Positions 1 through 9,886 are shown, counted from the first letter of the stretch. The stretch is DNA of 64,000 nucleotides from Shinella zoogloeoides (GCF_022682305.1 NZ_CP093528.1:2121501-2185500), one strand, 5' to 3'. The notes: a model not told the origin generated them from the sequence alone. Made by a program: numbers and translations.

Positions 1-504
1 GTCTTCGTTACGCACGATCAGGAAGAAGCACTCGACATGTCCGACCGTATCGCCGTGCTCGGCGGCGGCGAGGTGCAGCAGATCGGAACGCCGGCGGAGA
101 TCTACGAGGAGCCGGTGAACCGCTTCGTCGCCGATTTCGTGGGCGAGACGAATTTCCTCGACGTCGAGGTGCTGGAAGCCTCCGGCGGCGAGGCGACCAT
201 CCGCACGCCCTTCGGCCTTTCCATCACCGTGCCGGCGACCGGCCCGACCGCCAAGGGCCGCGCGACGCTCTCCGTGCGCCCGGAAAAGATCAATCTCGGC
301 AATCAGGCAGAAGGCATCACCTTCGAGGGCCGCATCACCAACAAGAACTACATGGGCGGCTACACCCATTACACGCTCGACGTCGCAGGCACGGAGCTGC
401 GCGCCTCGCGCCGCAACGCCTCCCGCGAGGGCGATACGATCCCACTCGGCGCGACGGTCCCCGTCGGCTTCGTCGCGGGTTCCGCGCGGGTGCTGGCGGC
501 ATGA
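1..504 (+). CDS. ABC transporter ATP-binding protein, PotA-like (5' partial)
   Basis: This is the C-terminal part of the ATPase of an ABC importer of the spermidine/putrescine (PotA) class, which powers uptake from the cytoplasmic face. The reading frame is open from base 1, so the gene starts outside the window. The first residues read [17 protein letters not shown], the H-loop region of the nucleotide-binding domain. The remainder is a C-terminal TOBE-type domain (SVRPEKINL). Walker A and the signature motif are not in view. The stop overlaps the next permease start by 4 bp (ATGA), so the genes are translationally coupled. The class is clear from the neighbours; the exact substrate is not. 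Confidence 0.9.
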   Translation, partial: VFVTHDQEEALDMSDRIAVLGGGEVQQIGTPAEIYEEPVNRFVADFVGETNFLDVEVLEASGGEATIRTPFGLSITVPATGPTAKGRATLSVRPEKINLGNQAEGITFEGRITNKNYMGGYTHYTLDVAGTELRASRRNASREGDTIPLGATVPVGFVAGSARVLAA

Positions 505-1430
505 CGGACAGCGCCCTCCATATCCCCGCCGAAACGGTGCGCGCGCCCCGCGCCCGTTTCTGGCATGATCTTTCCTTCTGGGGCCTGCTGCCCTCGCGCC
601 TGCTGATGGGCTTCGCGCTGATCCTGCCGATCTTCATCATCGCCGCCGTCTCCGTGGCGACACGCGGCGCCTATGGCGGCTTCACCTGGGATTTCAACCT
701 CGCCGGCTACAGCCAGATCCTCTTCAACGAGGGCTGGACCGGGGAGCTGGAATTCACCCCGCAATACCTCCTGATCATCGGCCGCACCTTCCTGCTTGCC
801 GGCGCTACAACGCTGATCTGCCTCCTCTTCGCCGTGCCGGTCGCCTATTTCATCTCGCGCCAGCCGCCGGGCCGCAAGGCGGCACTCGTCTATCTCGTGA
901 CGCTGCCCTTCTGGGTCTCGATGATCCTGCGCGTCTATGCCTGGATGATCATTCTCGGCAAGGACGGCACCTTGCCGAAATTGCTGGAAACGCTCGGCTT
1001 TCCCGCCGGCATGAGCTTCATGTTCAACGACGGCGCGACGCTGACCGCCATGGTCTATACCGCCATGCCCCTGATGGTGCTGCCGGTCTTCGCCTCCATC
1101 GAGAAGCTGGACGGCACCCTGATCGAGGCCTCGCACGACCTTTACGGCGATCGCTGGGTGACGCTGCGCCGGGTGATCCTGCCGCTGACGGCGCCGGGCC
1201 TCACAGCCGGCGCCATCCTCGTCTTCGTCCCCTCGCTCGGCGCGGTGCTGGAGCCGACCCTGATGGGCGGCGGCAAGCAGATGATGATGGGCTCGCTCAT
1301 CCAGCTCCAGTTCGGCGGCGGCCGCAACTGGCCCTTCGGCGCGGCCATCGCCATGGCGCTGATGGCTCTCGTCATGGTCTTCCTGATCTTCACGGCGCTG
1401 CGCGCCGCCCAGCGGGAGGCGACGCCATGA
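501..1430 (+). CDS. ABC transporter permease, PotB-like
   Basis: Inner-membrane permease of 309 aa from a polyamine/putrescine-type importer. It has about six hydrophobic segments after a short cytoplasmic N-terminus. The permease EAA loop is visible at [20 protein letters not shown], the site that contacts the ATPase. It overlaps the ATPase by 4 bp upstream and the second permease by 4 bp downstream, so the two permeases probably form a heterodimer. PotB-like rather than PotC-like is inferred from order and length. The substrate could be a polyamine, an opine or an amino-acid derivative; the catabolic genes downstream suggest an N-substituted amino acid. Confidence 0.9.
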   Translation: MTDSALHIPAETVRAPRARFWHDLSFWGLLPSRLLMGFALILPIFIIAAVSVATRGAYGGFTWDFNLAGYSQILFNEGWTGELEFTPQYLLIIGRTFLLAGATTLICLLFAVPVAYFISRQPPGRKAALVYLVTLPFWVSMILRVYAWMIILGKDGTLPKLLETLGFPAGMSFMFNDGATLTAMVYTAMPLMVLPVFASIEKLDGTLIEASHDLYGDRWVTLRRVILPLTAPGLTAGAILVFVPSLGAVLEPTLMGGGKQMMMGSLIQLQFGGGRNWPFGAAIAMALMALVMVFLIFTALRAAQREATP

Positions 1431-2236
1431 GCATCCGCCACGACGTCAAGCGCTATCCGGGCCTTGCCCCGCTCACCGTCTTCTTCTTCCTTTATCTCTA
1501 TGCGCCGCTCGCGGTCATCGTCGTCTATTCCTTCAACGCCAACCGTGTGGCAGGCGTGTGGACCGGCTTTTCGCTGAAATGGTACGGCTCGGCGCTCAAC
1601 AATGCCGCGCTGATGAACGCGCTGGAGACCTCGCTGACGGTCGCGGCCATCGCCACCGTCGTCTCCACCCTCGTCGCGCTTTCCGCCGCGCTCGCCATCA
1701 TCCGCGGCAAGAACCTGCGCTTCCGCAAGCTCTCCGAGACCATCGTCAACCTGCCGCTGCTGCTGCCGGAAATCGTGCTGGCCGTCGCGACGCTCCTTCT
1801 CTTCTCGCTGCTCGATATCCAGAACGGCATGCTGCGGCTCACCATCGCCCATTCCGCCTTCTGCACGCCCTTCGCCTTCCTGCCGATCCGCGCCCGCCTG
1901 CAGGGCATGTCGCTGGATTTCGAAGAGGCGAGCGCCGACCTCTATGCCGACCGCTGGACGACCTTCCGCCGCGTGACGCTGCCGCTGATCTTCCCCGGTG
2001 TCTTCTCCGGCGCGATGCTCGCCTTCCTCATCTCGATGGACGACTTCATCACCTCGAACCTGCTTTCGACCGGCGGCTCGACGACGCTGCCCGTCTACAT
2101 CTTCTCGCTGATCCGAGCCGGCACCTCGCCAGAGCTGAACGCCATCGCGACGCTGCTGATCCTGGCCTCGCTGGTCCTTGCCACCGTCGCGCTTCTCGTT
2201 GCCGCGCGCGGCGCCCGCGAAAATGCAGAACCATAA
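1427..2236 (+). CDS. ABC transporter permease, PotC-like
   Basis: Second inner-membrane permease of the importer, 269 aa with about six membrane segments. The EAA loop reads EEASADLYADRWTTFRRV and is followed by LPLIFPG. The start overlaps the previous gene by 4 bp. Length and motif fit the PotC subfamily. It probably pairs with the upstream permease to form the channel for the binding protein encoded next. Nothing appears truncated. Confidence 0.9.
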   Translation: MSIRHDVKRYPGLAPLTVFFFLYLYAPLAVIVVYSFNANRVAGVWTGFSLKWYGSALNNAALMNALETSLTVAAIATVVSTLVALSAALAIIRGKNLRFRKLSETIVNLPLLLPEIVLAVATLLLFSLLDIQNGMLRLTIAHSAFCTPFAFLPIRARLQGMSLDFEEASADLYADRWTTFRRVTLPLIFPGVFSGAMLAFLISMDDFITSNLLSTGGSTTLPVYIFSLIRAGTSPELNAIATLLILASLVLATVALLVAARGARENAEP

Positions 2237-2269
2237 TCACAGAACGATAATCAAAGAGAGGAACATAAA

Positions 2270-3286
2270 ATGAAGAAATACCTTGCCGCCACCGCCCTCG
2301 CCCTCTGCTTCGCCACGAGCGCGCAGGCCGCCGGCGAACTCAACATCTACGCCTGGGCCGAATCCATCTCGCCGGACCTCATCGCGAAATTCTCCAAGGA
2401 GAACGACGTGAAGGTGAATGTCGACAGCTTCACCTCCAACGAAGATCTTTTGACCAAGCTGCAGGCCGGCTCCTCCGGCTACGACATCGCCACCCCCTCG
2501 CAGCACTTCCTGCGCGTGATGATCGACCAGGGCATCATCGAGAATTTCGGGGCCAACAAACTGAAGGCCTATGAGAACATCGAGGAGAAATGGCGTAACC
2601 AGTGGTGGGACGAGAAGCAGGAATACTCTATCCCGCTCGCCTACGGCACCGCCGGCTTCGTGGTGAACACGGACCAGTACAAAGGCCCGACCGACAGCTT
2701 CAAGTATTTCTTCGAGCCGGCGGAAGAGCTGAAGGGCAAGATTGCCCTCCTCTCCTATCCCGACGAGGTGATCGGCGCGGCTCAGCTCTATCTCGGCGTC
2801 CCCTTCTGCTCGGAAGACCAGGCGGAGATGAAGAAGGTGCTGGACCTGCTGATGGCGCAGAAGCCGTTCGTCGCCGTCTACTCCTCCGACAATATCGCAA
2901 GCCGCCTCGCCTCCGGCGAGGTCTCGGTGCATTTCTGGTGGGACGGCGACTCCCTTCGCGCCCGCAAGGCCGGCTCGCCGGTCCAGCTCGCCATGACCAA
3001 GGAAGGCCTCGTCGGCTGGATGGACAGCTACGTCATCCCGAAGGGTGCGCCGAACCAGGAGAACGCGGTGAAGTTCATCGAGTTCATGTCGACGCAGGAG
3101 AACGCCACGGAGCAGATGAACTTCTACTCCCATTCCTCGCCGATGAAGGTCATCCAGGACAAGGTCGTCAACACGCGGGAAACGGCGCCCGAACTCTATC
3201 CGGACGTGCCGATCACCTTCTCGCGCACCTGCTCGGCCGCCGCGCAGGACCTGGTGACGCGCGTCTGGACCCAGCTTCTCCAGTAA
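2270..3286 (+). CDS. Periplasmic substrate-binding protein, PotD-like
   Basis: Extracellular solute-binding protein of 338 aa. It begins with a Sec signal peptide (MKKYLAATALALCF, cleavage near AQAA). The mature start GELNIYAWAESISPDLI resembles spermidine/putrescine-binding proteins (family-1 solute-binding fold). An AGAGG-type ribosome site precedes the ATG. It is the last transport gene in the operon. A GC-rich hairpin follows the stop and probably stabilises or partly terminates this mRNA. The ligand cannot be read from sequence; catabolic genes downstream argue for a nitrogenous carbon source rather than free polyamine. Confidence 0.9.
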   Translation: MKKYLAATALALCFATSAQAAGELNIYAWAESISPDLIAKFSKENDVKVNVDSFTSNEDLLTKLQAGSSGYDIATPSQHFLRVMIDQGIIENFGANKLKAYENIEEKWRNQWWDEKQEYSIPLAYGTAGFVVNTDQYKGPTDSFKYFFEPAEELKGKIALLSYPDEVIGAAQLYLGVPFCSEDQAEMKKVLDLLMAQKPFVAVYSSDNIASRLASGEVSVHFWWDGDSLRARKAGSPVQLAMTKEGLVGWMDSYVIPKGAPNQENAVKFIEFMSTQENATEQMNFYSHSSPMKVIQDKVVNTRETAPELYPDVPITFSRTCSAAAQDLVTRVWTQLLQ

Positions 3287-3296
3287 TCCCGCCTTC

Positions 3297-3321
3297 GCGC
3301 CGCGGGCAACCGCGGCGCTTT
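3297..3321 (+). terminator. Intra-operon GC hairpin after the binding-protein gene
   Basis: A perfect 9-bp stem (GCGCCGCGG with CCGCGGCGC) closed by a GCAA tetraloop is followed by only three T. This suits a partial terminator or 3' mRNA stabiliser that raises binding-protein expression over the downstream enzymes, a common arrangement in ABC operons. Confidence 0.5.
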
Positions 3322-3344
3322 CCCATACCCTCAAGGAGACTTCC

Positions 3345-3767
3345 ATGCCTGTGCACACCCGCATCCGCCCCTTCAACACGAAGGAAACCTATCCCGAGCA
3401 AAAGCTGAACAACGATCTCTGCCAGGCCGTGGTAGCGCGTGGGGCGACGGTGTTCGTGCGCGGGCAGATCGCGCAGGATCTCGACACGCGCGAGAGCCTG
3501 CATATCGGCGATGCCGGCGCGCAGGCCCGCAAGGCGATGGAGAACATCAAGATGCTGCTGGAGGAGGCCGGCTCCGACCTCAGCCATATCTGCCGCGTCG
3601 TCGTCTATCTCATCGATATCCGCTACCGCGAGGCCGTCTATACCGAGATGGGCAAGTACCTTCAGGGCGTCTTCCCGGTTTCGACCGGCCTCGTCGTCTC
3701 CGCCCTCGCCCGGCCGGAATGGCTGGTCGAGATCGAGGCGACCGCCGTCATTCCCGACGAAGCCTGA
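3345..3767 (+). CDS. RidA/YjgF-family protein
   Basis: RidA-family protein of 140 aa. Characterised members hydrolyse reactive enamine/imine intermediates released by PLP enzymes and amino-acid oxidases. Family features seen are a compact 130-140 aa length and the core AVVARGATVFVRGQIAQD, with a later segment AGSDLSHICRVVVYLIDI. A strong AAGGAG site precedes the ATG. It sits between an amine-type importer and DUF1028/deacylase genes, so it probably serves the same catabolic route, perhaps as an imine deaminase or detoxifier. The precise subgroup is not determined. Confidence 0.88.
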   Translation: MPVHTRIRPFNTKETYPEQKLNNDLCQAVVARGATVFVRGQIAQDLDTRESLHIGDAGAQARKAMENIKMLLEEAGSDLSHICRVVVYLIDIRYREAVYTEMGKYLQGVFPVSTGLVVSALARPEWLVEIEATAVIPDEA

Positions 3768-3778
3768 AGGAGGCCGGC

Positions 3779-4456
3779 ATGACCTTTTCCGTCTCCGGCC
3801 GCTGCCCCGACACCGGCATGTTCGGCGTCGCCGTCTCCTCCTCCTCGCCGAGCGTGGCGGCGCGCTGCGCCCATGCGCGCGCCGGCATCGGCGCGGTCTC
3901 GACGCAGAACGTCACCGACCCCCGCCTCGGCCCGAAGGGGCTGGACCTGATGGCCGGCGGCCTTTCGGCGGAAGCGGCGCTGGAGCGGCTGGTCGCAGAG
4001 GCCCCGCATATCGAATACCGCCAGCTCGCCCTCGTCGATTCGGCAGGGCGAACGGCTGCCTATTCCGGCGAAAAAACCCTCGGCACCCATGCGACGGCGT
4101 GCGGCAAGAACGTCGTTGCCGCCGGCAACATGCTGACGAGCACCGAAATCCCGCAGAAGATGGTGGAAGCCTTCGAGGCTGCCGCCGGAAAACATCTCGG
4201 CGACCGGCTGATCGCCGCCATGCGCGCGGCGCTCGTCGCAGGCGGCGAGGAAGGGCCGGTCCACTCCATGGGCCTCGTCATGGTCGACAAGGTCTCCTGG
4301 AACGTCGCGGACCTGCGCATCGACTGGACCGACGGCGACCCGATCGAGGAATGCGCCGCCCTGTGGGAGCGCTGGCGCGGCGAAATGGACGCCTATGTCA
4401 CCCGCGCGCTCAACCCCTCGGGCGCACCGAGTTACGGTGTGCCGGGCGACCTCTGA
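3779..4456 (+). CDS. DUF1028 family protein
   Basis: Protein of 225 aa with the DUF1028 pattern: N-terminal TFSVSGRCPDTGMFGVAVSS followed by GAVSTQNVTDPRLGPKGLDLM. The fold is thought to be Ntn-hydrolase-like; no catalytic role is assigned here. The ATG at 3779 is preceded by GAAGGAGG and lies 11 bp after the ridA stop, so I chose it over an in-frame upstream ATG inside ridA. DUF1028 genes often accompany RidA and M20 deacylase genes in amine or N-acyl amino-acid catabolic clusters, as here. Confidence 0.82.
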   Translation: MTFSVSGRCPDTGMFGVAVSSSSPSVAARCAHARAGIGAVSTQNVTDPRLGPKGLDLMAGGLSAEAALERLVAEAPHIEYRQLALVDSAGRTAAYSGEKTLGTHATACGKNVVAAGNMLTSTEIPQKMVEAFEAAAGKHLGDRLIAAMRAALVAGGEEGPVHSMGLVMVDKVSWNVADLRIDWTDGDPIEECAALWERWRGEMDAYVTRALNPSGAPSYGVPGDL

Positions 4457-4459
4457 TCC

Positions 4460-5620
4460 ATGATCCCCTCGACATCAGAAATCCTCGCCCGCCTCGTCGC
4501 AGAACCCACCGTCTCGCGCCGCTCCAACCTCGCGCTGCTCGACTATGTGGAAGGGCTGCTACGCCCGGCGGGCGTCCGCATCGAGCGGTTCGCCCATCCG
4601 GATGGCAGCCGTGCCAATCTCTGGGCGACCATCGGGCTGGCGGGTTCGGGCGGCGTGGTGCTGTCGGGCCATACGGATGTCGTACCTGTCGAGGGACAGG
4701 CCTGGAGCAGCGATCCTTTCATGCTCCGCGAGCACGACGGCCGCCTCTATGGCCGTGGTACGGCGGACATGAAGGGTTTCGTCGCGGCCAGCCTGCGGGC
4801 TACCCTCATCGCCGCCACCCGTCCGCTGAAACGCCCGCTGCATCTCGCCTTCTCCTATGACGAGGAGATCGGCTGCATCGGCGTGCGCGGCATGATCGAG
4901 ACGCTGGCGGCGCGGACGGAAAGGCCGGCACTCTGCATCGTCGGCGAGCCGACGGACATGGGGATAGCCACGGGCCACAAGGGCAAGCGGGCGCTACGGG
5001 CCTGCTGCCACGGCCAGGAGGGCCACTCCGCCCTCGCCCCGAACGCGCTCAACGCCCTGCATCTCGGCGCCGCCTTCATCCAGGCCCTGCAGGCGCGGCA
5101 AACGCATCTGGCGGATCATGGCGCGCGCGACCCGGATTACGACATTCCCTACTCCACCATCCATGCCGGCATGATGCAGGGCGGTACGGCACTCAACATC
5201 GTACCGAACCGCTGCGAGATCGATTTCGAAATCCGCAACATCGCGGAGGACGACCCCGCCGATATTCTCGCCGGCATCGCAGCCGACGCGGAAACCATCG
5301 CCGCGCCCTACCGCAATCGCTTCCCCATGGCCTGTATCGAGATCGAGGAGATCTCCAGCTATCCCGGCCTTGCCACACGCCGCGATGCCCCGGCCGTACG
5401 CCTGCTTTCCCGCCTGCTCGACGACGAGGCCACGCGAAAGGTAGCCTTCGGCACGGAGGGTGGCCTTTTCGACGAGACGCTCGGGCTTTCCACCGCGATC
5501 TGCGGTCCCGGCTCCATGGAACAAGGCCACAAGCCGGACGAATTCGTCACCCGCACACAGCTCGACCGCTGCGACGCCATGCTGGCCCGCCTCGTGACGG
5601 AACTCGAAACGGTTCCCTGA
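4460..5620 (+). CDS. M20 family deacylase, acetylornithine deacetylase (ArgE)-like
   Basis: Zinc-dependent M20 amidohydrolase of 386 aa resembling N-acetylornithine deacetylase. Metal and catalytic motifs are visible: SGHTDVVPV (His71, Asp73), GRGTADMKGF (Asp103), DEEIGC (catalytic Glu near 135) and GEPTDM. The ATG follows the DUF1028 stop by 3 bp, so it is operon-borne. Rhizobial arginine synthesis usually uses ArgJ, so this ArgE paralogue next to an importer more likely removes an acyl group from an imported N-acyl amino acid. The substrate is inferred. Confidence 0.85.
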   Translation: MIPSTSEILARLVAEPTVSRRSNLALLDYVEGLLRPAGVRIERFAHPDGSRANLWATIGLAGSGGVVLSGHTDVVPVEGQAWSSDPFMLREHDGRLYGRGTADMKGFVAASLRATLIAATRPLKRPLHLAFSYDEEIGCIGVRGMIETLAARTERPALCIVGEPTDMGIATGHKGKRALRACCHGQEGHSALAPNALNALHLGAAFIQALQARQTHLADHGARDPDYDIPYSTIHAGMMQGGTALNIVPNRCEIDFEIRNIAEDDPADILAGIAADAETIAAPYRNRFPMACIEIEEISSYPGLATRRDAPAVRLLSRLLDDEATRKVAFGTEGGLFDETLGLSTAICGPGSMEQGHKPDEFVTRTQLDRCDAMLARLVTELETVP

Positions 5621-5725
5621 GCCGGTTTCCAGCAGCCATATCCCTCTGTCTACTCCGGCTGGCGCAAAGCCGTTCGCCGGACAACATGCGCATGGCAACG
5701 CCGAGCGCAGGCACGCAGGGATATC

Positions 5726-5820
5726 GCATACAAACAGCCGCTCTATTCTGTGCAATGTCGGGAATTATACCGAATGTCACAATTCTTGACATTGCATACA
5801 AAAACAAGAAAGAATGTGAA
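5726..5820 (+). promoter_or_regulatory. Candidate promoter/operator for the ornithine cyclodeaminase-family gene
   Basis: In the 247-bp gap before the next gene, the 9-mer GCATACAAA occurs twice (5726-5734 and 5794-5802). A TTGACA (5786-5791) with a weak AAGAAT about 18 bp later looks like a promoter. The repeats could bind a GntR-type regulator, but no regulator gene is adjacent. Pattern only. Confidence 0.3.
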
Positions 5821-5867
5821 CGTATTAAGCACACAAATTCCCGTCACCCGAAGTCAGTGAGAATCCG

Positions 5868-6902
5868 ATGGACGCCGAGAACAGAACCGCTCGCCACCTC
5901 TCCCCGCGCACGACCCTCGTGCTGTCCCGATCCCAGATCGAAGGACTGGTGACCATGGCCGAGGTGATCGAGGCGGTGGAGACCGCGCATGCCGACATGT
6001 CGCGTGGCGACGCCGCGCAGCCGGCAGCCGTTGCGATGACGCTTCCCTCCGGCACAGGGACCTTCCTGGCGATGCCGGCGCTGGCCGATCGCCAGGGCCT
6101 CGCCACGGTCAAGCTGCTGGCCGACATTCCCGACAATACGGCGCGCAGCCTGCCAATGCAGCGCTCGGTGGCGCTTCTGATCTCCCAGGAGACCGGCGCG
6201 CCGGTGGCGATCTTCCATGGCCAGATCCCGACCCGCATCCGCACCGCCGCCGCCAGCGCCGTGGCGACGCGCCACCTGTCGCGCGCCGACAGCCGCGTGC
6301 TGGGCCTGATCGGCGCCGGCGACCTTGCCGTGGAGCATGTCCGCGCCATTCGCGAGGTCCGCCCGGTCGAGCGCGTCGTGGTATGGTCGCGCTCCCCCGC
6401 CACCGTCGCCCGCTTCATCGAACGGGTCGGCCAAGATTTCCCCGATCTTGCACTGGAAGCCGCCATCGCACCGGAAGAGGTCTTCGCCAAGGCGGATATC
6501 GTCTGTACGCTGACCCCGTCCCGCGTGCCGCATGTCAAGGGCGCGTGGTTCAAGCCGGGCCAGCATATCAACGCCGTCGGCGCGCCGCCGCGCCCGGATC
6601 ACCGTGAGATCGATTCCGCCGGCATGGCGCGGGCGCGGGTCTTCCTCGACAGCGTCGCCATGTCCATGCACGATTCGGGCGACCTGCTTCTGGCTATCGC
6701 CGAAGGCGCGATCACTGCCGAACAGGCCTCTACGGAAATCGGCGACGTCATCATCGGCGCCGCCAGGGGCCGGACCGCAGACGACGAGATCACCCTGTTC
6801 AATTCCGTGGGCCTCGCCATCCAGGATCTGGCGATCGGCGACCTGATCGTCGCCAGGGCGCGCGAGAAGGGTGTCGGTCTCGAAATAGACCTTACGGCCT
6901 GA
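5868..6902 (+). CDS. Ornithine cyclodeaminase / mu-crystallin family protein
   Basis: NAD(P)-dependent enzyme of 344 aa in the ornithine cyclodeaminase/mu-crystallin family. Family signatures are seen at the N-terminal substrate domain (HADMSRGDAAQPAAVAMTLP), the conserved IPTRIRTAAASAVATRHLSR, and the dinucleotide motif LGLIGAGDLAVEHVRAI. Members include ornithine cyclodeaminase, alanine dehydrogenase and ketimine or N-alkyl amino-acid reductases, so the reaction is not assignable. It is separated from the upstream operon by about 250 bp and probably has its own promoter. Its position suggests it handles the amino acid released by the deacylase. Confidence 0.85.
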   Translation: MDAENRTARHLSPRTTLVLSRSQIEGLVTMAEVIEAVETAHADMSRGDAAQPAAVAMTLPSGTGTFLAMPALADRQGLATVKLLADIPDNTARSLPMQRSVALLISQETGAPVAIFHGQIPTRIRTAAASAVATRHLSRADSRVLGLIGAGDLAVEHVRAIREVRPVERVVVWSRSPATVARFIERVGQDFPDLALEAAIAPEEVFAKADIVCTLTPSRVPHVKGAWFKPGQHINAVGAPPRPDHREIDSAGMARARVFLDSVAMSMHDSGDLLLAIAEGAITAEQASTEIGDVIIGAARGRTADDEITLFNSVGLAIQDLAIGDLIVARAREKGVGLEIDLTA

Positions 6903-7270
<368 letters not shown>

Positions 7271-8572
7271 ATGACGCAATCCGTTAAGCTGACAAAAACG
7301 TACATCGACAATCTGCAAGCGAGCGCAAAGGATGCGATGTCTTGGGACAGCGAACTCAAAGGCTTTGGTGTCAAGGTGACGCCAAAGGGAAGGAAAGTGT
7401 TTCTCGTAATGCACCGGCCAAAAGGCCATATAGGAGCGCCTAAGAAATACACCATCGGCACACATGGCGAGTGGACCGTGCAGCAAGCACGTGATCGGGC
7501 ACGCGAAATTCTGACTGAAAGCAGCAAAGGCAATGACACGGGCGCGATAGAACGCGCTGACCGACACCGCAAATCGTCCGACATATTGAACGACCTTGCC
7601 GATACGTTTTTGAAGAAACACGCTGCGCAGAACCGGACACACGACGAAACGAAACGCATCCTTGAACGCGAAATGCTCCCCAAACACGGCAGGAAATCAA
7701 TTCACGTTATAACGAAGCACGACATTCTCTCCGTACTGGAAAGCATCCGAGATCGCGGCTCCCCCATCATGGCTAACCGAGCCTTGGCCGCGATCCGTAA
7801 ATTCATGAACTGGTGTGTTTCGCGCGGGATCATTGATGTGTCCCCGGCGGATAGCATTGCGCACCTTGCAAAAGAAACTTCGCGTGATCGCGTCTTGACA
7901 CCAGAAGAAACCAAAGCCGCCCTGCTCACCGCCAGAACAATCGGCTATCCATTTGGCCCTATCGTTGAGCTGCTTTTCATGACAGCTCAACGGCGTGACG
8001 AAGTCACCGGAATGCGTTGGAGCGAGATTGATCTCGACAAGGCGCTTTGGACGATACCGGCCGAACGCGCAAAGAATGGCAAAGTCCATGACGTGCATCT
8101 TTCAAAATGTGCAGTCGCGCTCATACGATCGCTGCCCCGTTTCGTTTTGACCGGCAAATCCAAAAGCGATCTCGTATTCACCACGACCGGGGAAACGCCA
8201 TTCAGCGGCTTCTCAAAAGCGAAGAACGCGCTAGACGCAAAGATGCTACAGGCGATGCGTAAGCAAGCATCCGAGAACGACAGAGACCCGGATCAGATTT
8301 CAATTCCACCGTGGCGCCTGCATGACATTCGGCGCACGGTAGCGACTGAACTTTCTAAGCTAGGTATTGCGATCCACGTCGCGGAAGCGATCTTGAACCA
8401 TAAGAGCGGCACCATCAGCGGTGTTACCGCAGTCTATCAACGCAACCAGTTCACCGCCGAAAGACGCGACGCACTGGATAAATGGTGTGACCGCCTCGAT
8501 ATGATCACGCTCAACGACGCCGCGAACGGCGTGGATAATGGCCCGCAGTACAATAATATGATGGCGCAATGA
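7271..8572 (+). CDS. Tyrosine recombinase/integrase (DUF4102-type) of the tRNA-Lys island
   Basis: Phage-type integrase of 433 aa that would catalyse excision and integration of the island. The N-terminal DUF4102 arm-binding region is recognisable (WDSELKGFGVKVTPKGRKVF), followed by a core-binding domain and a C-terminal catalytic domain. Catalytic residues seen are Arg241 (TAQRRDEV), His351-x-x-Arg354 (HDIRR), His377 (LNHKSG) and Tyr389 (TAVYQR); the set is complete. The ATG at 7271 was preferred because GGAGG lies 5 bp upstream. The gene sits beside attL, at the end away from the intact tRNA. Confidence 0.93.
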   Translation: MTQSVKLTKTYIDNLQASAKDAMSWDSELKGFGVKVTPKGRKVFLVMHRPKGHIGAPKKYTIGTHGEWTVQQARDRAREILTESSKGNDTGAIERADRHRKSSDILNDLADTFLKKHAAQNRTHDETKRILEREMLPKHGRKSIHVITKHDILSVLESIRDRGSPIMANRALAAIRKFMNWCVSRGIIDVSPADSIAHLAKETSRDRVLTPEETKAALLTARTIGYPFGPIVELLFMTAQRRDEVTGMRWSEIDLDKALWTIPAERAKNGKVHDVHLSKCAVALIRSLPRFVLTGKSKSDLVFTTTGETPFSGFSKAKNALDAKMLQAMRKQASENDRDPDQISIPPWRLHDIRRTVATELSKLGIAIHVAEAILNHKSGTISGVTAVYQRNQFTAERRDALDKWCDRLDMITLNDAANGVDNGPQYNNMMAQ

Positions 8573-9009
8573 AATTCACGTTTGAAACACAGGAACAGGA
8601 CGTACGAGAATTTTTGCAGGAGCGTTTTGCGCATCTTGACGATGCGAGCGCACGCACGATTGCCCTCAGTGAAGGTTATCTGCAAATACTTCGACCAGGA
8701 AAACCGCCCTGCAGCGAACGGAACTCAATCTACGATGCCGTTTCGCATCGCACGGACAATGCGACGATTGACACTACTATATCGGCAATGCTCAGCGATG
8801 AAAATTTGGAGAACGTTGAAAATATCAAACGAAGTTATCATGAGCGCAAGAAGCGGAGCCATCCACTTCTCGATCCATCACATATTTATAATAAAAATGA
8901 TTTCCTAGATGCAATTCTAGCAAAACAATTTGATATCGCAGCGGCTATCTTTGCAACTTCCAAAACAGTAACAAAGAAGAAGATACTTTCATTCCTTAAT
9001 AAATATTAA
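8569..9009 (+). CDS. Hypothetical island protein, coupled to the integrase
   Basis: Predicted protein of 146 aa that I do not recognise. It overlaps the integrase stop by 4 bp (ATGA), so translation is probably coupled. It has an acidic N-terminal half and a lysine-rich AT-biased C-terminus ending KKKILSFLNKY. No signal peptide or membrane segment is visible. The base composition is unlike the backbone and matches the island. It could assist recombination or be unrelated cargo. Confidence 0.6.
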   Translation: MKFTFETQEQDVREFLQERFAHLDDASARTIALSEGYLQILRPGKPPCSERNSIYDAVSHRTDNATIDTTISAMLSDENLENVENIKRSYHERKKRSHPLLDPSHIYNKNDFLDAILAKQFDIAAAIFATSKTVTKKKILSFLNKY

Positions 9010-9077
9010 CATCATTTAAGGCTCCTTTTGGTTATGGCAGTGGTTAAGCATCATTGGATTCCCAAGGAGAGCTTTCC

Positions 9078-9308
9078 ATGCCGACCGATTCGACCTCCCT
9101 ACTCCTTCCCCTGCCCGACAACGGCGAAATCGTGATCCTCTCCCGCCAGATGCCGGCCTATGTCGGCATATCGGCCCAGACGCTCGCCCGCTGGCGACAT
9201 GAGGGCAAGGGGCCGGAATATGTGAAGATTGGGAAGCAGGTCGCCTACAAAGTTGCAGCGATCCGAGCATGGTTGAACTCGATGCAGCGATCTAGCACTA
9301 GTCCATGA
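9078..9308 (+). CDS. AlpA/excisionase-like helix-turn-helix protein
   Basis: Small DNA-binding protein of 76 aa. Its core, MPAYVGISAQTLARWRHEGKG followed by PEYVKIGKQVAYKVAAIRAWL, is the MerR-like winged helix of AlpA/excisionase proteins that steer integrases. The ATG at 9078 has an AAGGAGAG site 8 bp upstream. Placement two genes after the integrase fits a recombination directionality factor or island regulator. Which role it plays is inferred. Confidence 0.8.
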   Translation: MPTDSTSLLLPLPDNGEIVILSRQMPAYVGISAQTLARWRHEGKGPEYVKIGKQVAYKVAAIRAWLNSMQRSSTSP

Positions 9309-9779
9309 AGATTATTGCTGGAAACCTCTCAAAGCCTCCCTCAACCATTTGAATTAAAATAGCTTTTCTGAGGGCGAATTATCGACCGAGCCAACAATGA
9401 TGTTTTTTGGCCCATATCGACCAACAATACCCCTGCAAGAGCGCCCTCAATGTTCACTGGCATCCCGCTATCACAGATTAAGACGCGGCCGTTGATCGAA
9501 ATTCCACGTCCTCAGCCCGTTCTTGGATCAGATGGCCGTCCACAGTTGCGCGATAACAAGCCACTTTTTAACGTAAAGGCGGCCCCTATAGATTTCATGA
9601 TGAGCAAAGTAAATCCCGTAAAGACCTTCTTTAGCGAGCGCTTCATCATTGACCCCAAGCAACGCGCGAAACCTGTAGAAATAGCAGTATTTTTCTACCT
9701 TGCGAACACAACCGAATGGTCGAATGTCGAAATCATAATAAATGGAGACGGCCAGCCAATATTCACTACTGACGGGAAC

Positions 9780-9787
9780 GGTCAGGC
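9780..9787 (+). repeat. IS66 target-site duplication, left copy
   Basis: GGTCAGGC lies immediately outside the left inverted repeat and is repeated exactly at 12612-12619 outside the right one. Eight base pairs is the usual duplication length for the IS66 family. A perfect copy implies a recent, intact insertion. Confidence 0.95.
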
Positions 9788-9886
9788 GTAACCGCCCGAT
9801 TGCGACCGCCTGTCGGGAATGTCCAGGCTCGTTTATGAGCCGTCTATAACGACGTCGTTAGCGACGTGTTTTAGGCGAGGTCTGCG

